Source of the DNA: an uncultured Bacteroidia bacterium
GTDB taxonomy: Bacteria > Bacteroidota > Bacteroidia > Bacteroidales > Prolixibacteraceae
Reading direction: 5' to 3'
Assembly: GCA_903904515.1 (NCBI GenBank)
Contig: CAIVCR010000094.1
Coordinates: 1-54,201 of the forward strand
DNA length: 54,201 nucleotides
Positions within the stretch are counted from its first letter, which is position 1; each line of letters opens with the position of its first letter. Below are positions 52,501 to 54,201 of the stretch, piece after piece. The notes beneath the pieces were generated by a model, which was not told the origin of the DNA, did not search any database, and worked only from the letters and a program-made list of their open reading frames with translations. Made by a program: the position numbers and the translations under genes.

Positions 52501-52753
52501 GGGAATCGATCCAACAGATGAGTCAGATACGCGGCACGTTATGATCAATGACGCCACAAAAGCATTTAATTATATCCGTGAGATGCTGATAGATGGGGGA
52601 TTGGGTAAAATTGACCGGTTATGGAATGGTCATACCGAAGGCGTCCCTTTTGTGGCACCTGTTTACGATCGAAAACTCGTAAATCCCGATGGAATAGAGT
52701 TCAACCTGTTGGAAACATCAATCTTCAGCGTACTCTCGGGACTAGCCACATGA
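49556..52753 (+). CDS. Large 1065-residue protein with C-terminal phospholipase-D-like domain lacking HKD His and Lys
   Basis: No signal peptide (MPLINDLTRANLKQFGLEPF). It begins 36 bases after the 1105-codon gene and is the last gene of the trio. Residues 1-800 are mostly beta-rich and unassigned. Residues about 810-990 resemble a PLD domain: SQWAIENAIKKARNFIYIET, LADRIAACPGLKVIICVP, then TNAIIVDDQWALLGSSSFRRR (residues 925-945). In active PLD enzymes this last segment reads HxKxxIVDDxxxxxGSxN; here His and Lys are replaced by Glu and Asn while the IVDD and GSSS remain. The usual activity is therefore doubtful; a binding or structural role is more likely. No terminator for it is obvious; the tRNA-Lys gene on minus follows. 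Confidence 0.82.
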   Translation: MPLINDLTRANLKQFGLEPFGISLPALSKQWINIPGSDISSAITLDENNLSISSSAPWMMPISAMGRKVDTSDLAINVTLTKADGSCMNEAGLFFELFPHAYLRLQKLYSLKFETAGTHNPLRTTGISIRPVPKYFFIANSSIPTDVHGGFIVAGGNTEISGELRFFDEQGFIIHPLAVASAFNALAGIYAGLVKTSSPDQLTGIIGLHPDSFLVRYVTPDGNPYTGENIEGASAVNTATGLFSANDFSGTDSTIHSQLTRTADTGTTGVFPAVQARHFHFGLTTYGRMDGTINIPKANVAVTLSHEFYTVQVVDTRTYLTGTPDPDYNGSKIEPKPVVRLHENIELQADGNSLMRQLQLVADGAATESLIVGTELDTRFPLPLTGDRYWPLFPPVTEGITADDATFPSNLKEQLTHYSKAEVITGTADIQLTLTGLPLDSTVRVYTRQFTPDARILRLTGPGGIAATEVSPPVAPASPSRKFNGECALRLKNPLHLTPPITFSPNPSLIVDVCIVQRSGKKRIIGGIEIPINTGGVPPSAEPTENAAVSISKKGVSKAAILGLHSTSVSFIPTTSFNDFINKILELSGETPPRDAPRLPTMARRDLIAAALRGGSWNALISGGGVGTYLHDASPFLGSPGSRGGKHAIHTSLQTGGACLAYDLARMAFRRTTSFNDRIQSLTNSNWNEPSVNTILPAGDSPTSSRGTISGAVLQNISPYCEMPELSLIKEFLSDSEIAGIPADWNALVDWTVAKINDISLSGLSGLLNTAVTSLKTELVNRLNALKDTDPLHESRNERLYAELLREVSSSCYGRRDSQWAIENAIKKARNFIYIETPGFSATEYSPGDNYSRNLTNLLADRIAACPGLKVIICVPKMPDYGKGYEGFAAREVQDRLDLILALPAKNVVAFHPYGFPGVDSNIETNAIIVDDQWALLGSSSFRRRGLTFDGSSDLVFTELERVRGASPKIKAFRKSIFAARLGIDPTDESDTRHVMINDATKAFNYIREMLIDGGLGKIDRLWNGHTEGVPFVAPVYDRKLVNPDGIEFNLLETSIFSVLSGLAT

Positions 52754-52771
52754 TTTTTTTAGGTTGGATAT

Positions 52772-52806
52772 AAAAAAATCCTGCAAATCATTGATTTGCA
52801 GGATTA
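52772..52806 (-). terminator. Intrinsic terminator of tRNA-Lys(CTT)
   Basis: AATCCTGCAAATC (52777-52789) and GATTTGCAGGATT (52793-52805) form a perfect 13-bp stem with loop ATT. On the minus strand it is followed by seven T and begins five bases after the tRNA 3' end. Confidence 0.9.
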
Positions 52807-52810
52807 ACTG

Positions 52811-52883
52811 TGACCCCGGAGGGGTTCGAACCCTCGACCCATTGATTAAGAGTCAATTGCTCTACCAGCTGAGCTACAGAGTC
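52811..52883 (-). tRNA. tRNA-Lys(CTT)
   Basis: A 73-base cloverleaf on the minus strand: acceptor GACTCTG/CGGGGTC with wobbles, D-arm GCTCAGCTGGTAGAGC, anticodon stem ATTGA/TCAAT with loop CTCTTAA (anticodon CTT, reads AAG), T-arm GAGGG-TTCGAAC-CCCTC, discriminator A. The CCA end is not encoded. It has its own promoter and terminator. Confidence 0.95.
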
Positions 52884-52916
52884 ATTTTCTTGTTGAACTT
52901 TCCTTAAAAAGCTGTG

Positions 52917-52946
52917 CAAAGATAACCCCAATTTTTTTAAGGACAA
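52917..52946 (-). promoter_or_regulatory. Promoter of tRNA-Lys(CTT)
   Basis: On the minus strand TTTG with TTG at 52946-52944, 19 bases, then TATCTTTG (52924-52917). The -7 box ends 33 bases before the tRNA 5' end. Box sequences and spacing are the same as for tRNA-Lys(TTT) at 54065-54094. Confidence 0.8.
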
Positions 52947-53132
52947 ACTGATTTAATTAAATAGTTCCGTTTATTTGAATGACTTAATTAAAGTGCTAAA
53001 TGTTAATATATTAAGTGATGATGTTTCTATTAACTTAAAGTAATTGTTTAAGTAAAAAATCCATCTAAGTCATTAATGTTAAAATTGTTATGGATTTTAG
53101 AAAGAGCAGAAATTTCCCTGCAACAGGAAGCT

Positions 53133-53954
53133 TTATTTGTTCTGATTTCCCGGTGTTAGCGGCGAGTCAGGTTCTTTAGCCATATGATTATAGGTAAGTC
53201 TATCGAGTAATGACGGAAAAAATTTACCCAGAAAAACAGAAAATTTTCCTTCAATAAAGGTCAAAATAAGGCTCCTTTTCCGCTTTTTGATAGCCTCGGC
53301 AATTTTATAAGCACAGGTTTCTGCACTCATCATTGATCCTTCATTGCGGGGTGTCTCTCCCTGAGGTGTTCCGTCAGCCGTAAGCGCCGCCTTGCGAACC
53401 TCCGAAGAGGTAAATCCAGGAGCAGCAACTAAAACATGGAGCCCGCTTTTAAGATTTTCAATCCTTATTGTATCCAAAAATCCCCTTATCGCAAATTTGG
53501 AGGCAGAATAGGCCGTTCTTCCCGGTAACCCGATGTACCCGGCAATTGAAATGATACCTACAAGTGAACCTTTGGTCGCAAGCAAATAAGGCAATGCATA
53601 CTTTGTACAATATACAGTCCCGTAAAAATTGACATCCATTACGCGGTGCATTACTTCAAGATCCATATCATTAAAGAGCGCCCGCATCGAAATTCCGGCG
53701 TTATTTATTAGTATATCAATCCGTCCGAATTTTTCTAATGTTAAGTCAATCAATTTTTTACAGTCAGACTCCCTGGAGACATCCGTTTCTGTACATAAGA
53801 TATCAGAACTTTGAAGTTCACTCTTTAAGGCCTCAAGCTGATCCAGACGGCGTGCGCCAAGGGATAATTTGGCTCCCCGCAAAAAAAGCTCTTTGGCTAA
53901 AGCCTTCCCGATACCCGATGAGGCACCAGTGATGATAACAACTTGCCCATTCAT
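53133..53954 (-). CDS. Short-chain dehydrogenase/reductase (SDR family)
   Basis: A 273-residue classical SDR. TGASSGIGKALAKEL (residues about 9-23) is the NAD(P)-binding TGxxxGIG motif, the Arg in LGARRLDQLEALK favours NADPH, INNAGIS is the NNAG motif, and Tyr149-SAS-Lys153 (YSASKFAI) is the catalytic pair with Ser in IISIAG. The C-terminal part (PRNEGSMMSAETCAYKIAEAIKKRKRSLI) resembles the membrane-associated DHRS7-like group. Substrate unknown. It lies between two tRNA-Lys genes; bases 52947-53132 downstream hold nothing I recognise. Confidence 0.93.
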   Translation of the reverse strand: MNGQVVIITGASSGIGKALAKELFLRGAKLSLGARRLDQLEALKSELQSSDILCTETDVSRESDCKKLIDLTLEKFGRIDILINNAGISMRALFNDMDLEVMHRVMDVNFYGTVYCTKYALPYLLATKGSLVGIISIAGYIGLPGRTAYSASKFAIRGFLDTIRIENLKSGLHVLVAAPGFTSSEVRKAALTADGTPQGETPRNEGSMMSAETCAYKIAEAIKKRKRSLILTFIEGKFSVFLGKFFPSLLDRLTYNHMAKEPDSPLTPGNQNK

Positions 53955-54015
53955 ATAAAAAAAAGTAAGTAACAGATAATGCTCTTTAATAATACGATAT
54001 CCTTTATAAAGTCAA

Positions 54016-54047
54016 CAAAACTACAAATAAATCGAAACTTTCTGCAA
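54016..54047 (-). promoter_or_regulatory. Putative promoter of the SDR gene
   Basis: On the minus strand TTG (54047-54045), 21 bases, then TAGTTTTG (54023-54016), a full TAnnTTTG match. The leader to the ATG at 53954 would be about 55 bases. It lies back to back with the tRNA-Lys(TTT) promoter. Confidence 0.55.
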
Positions 54048-54064
54048 ATTTATCGTTTTGGTAT

Positions 54065-54094
54065 TTGCTTTAATTAAAAACAAGGCTATCTTTG
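54065..54094 (+). promoter_or_regulatory. Promoter of tRNA-Lys(TTT)
   Basis: TTG (54065-54067), 19 bases, then TATCTTTG (54087-54094). The -7 box ends 34 bases before the tRNA 5' end, nearly the same layout as the tRNA-Lys(CTT) promoter. Confidence 0.8.
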
Positions 54095-54128
54095 CACCGC
54101 CTTTGAAAAACATAGGCACTCAAAGGAT

Positions 54129-54201
54129 GACTCAGTAGCTCAGTTGGTAGAGCACATCCCTTTTAAGGATGGGGTCCTGGGTCCGAGCCCCAGCTGGGTC
54201 A
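54129..54201 (+). tRNA. tRNA-Lys(TTT), with an unusual T-loop
   Basis: A 73-base cloverleaf ending at the last base of the window: acceptor GACTCAG/CTGGGTC, D-arm GCTCAGTTGGTAGAGC, anticodon stem CATCC/GGATG with loop CTTTTAA (anticodon TTT, reads AAA), T-arm CTGGG-TCCGAGC-CCCAG, discriminator A. The T-loop has C where the near-universal T55 (pseudouridine) is expected; the rest is regular. CCA is not encoded within the window. Confidence 0.93.

Noticed and set aside
38751..52753. Prophage or complete contractile injection system
   Set aside because: No sheath, tube, baseplate, terminase, capsid, holin or AAA+ genes occur in the window; only large unassigned proteins.
38751..52883. Genomic island integrated at tRNA-Lys(CTT)
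   Set aside because: The trio ends near a tRNA gene, a common integration site, but I found no integrase and noticed no duplicated tRNA 3' end at the left edge. Worth a computed direct-repeat search, not claimed.

Overview
The window looks like a piece of a Bacteroidota chromosome, probably an environmental Bacteroidia lineage. Promoters follow the Bacteroidota pattern (TTG, about 19-21 bases, then TAnnTTTG; TATCTTTG recurs upstream of both tRNA-Lys genes, an ECF sigma gene and a DHH gene). Start codons are not preceded by obvious Shine-Dalgarno sequences, and lipoproteins, a GH106-type glycoside hydrolase and FKBP lipoproteins are present. I see no IS element, prophage, rRNA or CRISPR array.

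Layout. 1-9 kb: zincin lipoprotein, 6-phosphogluconolactonase-like protein, nucleoside diphosphate kinase, DHH phosphoesterase, FKBP isomerase, a membrane-domain/Nudix fusion, an RsmI-type methyltransferase and a PhnP-like metallo-beta-lactamase-fold protein. 8.8-15.9 kb: central carbon genes (ackA, a divergent 3-hydroxyacyl-CoA dehydrogenase, pta, serA, transketolase). 16-23 kb: a tight four-gene operon of the type common in Planctomycetes (NHL-repeat Tat protein, DUF1549/DUF1553 cytochrome, DUF1501 Tat protein, membrane cytochrome c protein). 23.2-27.8 kb: a RelE/ParE-type toxin-antitoxin pair, an acyl-CoA synthetase-ACP-acyltransferase fusion, a 600-base gene-free stretch, and YebC. 27.9-37.5 kb: serine hydrolase, agmatine deiminase and N-carbamoylputrescine amidase (agmatine to putrescine), GH106-like enzyme, carboxynorspermidine/carboxyspermidine synthase (putrescine to spermidine branch), a small HAD protein and a UDP-sugar dehydrogenase.

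38.0-52.8 kb is the most unusual part. An ECF sigma gene with its own promoter and terminator precedes three very large co-directional genes (2482, 1105 and 1065 codons; gaps of 2 and 36 bases). None starts with a signal peptide. The first carries an OmpA-like domain in its interior, the second has fibronectin-III-like segments, and the third ends in a phospholipase-D-like domain whose HKD motif has lost H and K. I cannot assign a function. The window closes with two tRNA-Lys genes (CTT on minus, TTT on plus) with matching promoters, around a short-chain dehydrogenase.

The intergenic DNA is rich in structure. Four arrays share an exact 8-base period with units of the form (C/A)ATTnnnn; three abut stop codons. 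Two copies of a roughly 46-base imperfect palindrome lie beside two of these arrays. There is also a 15-base-period array at the end of the RsmI-type gene, a perfect 28-base palindrome, a 17-bp stem palindrome and a three-hairpin element.
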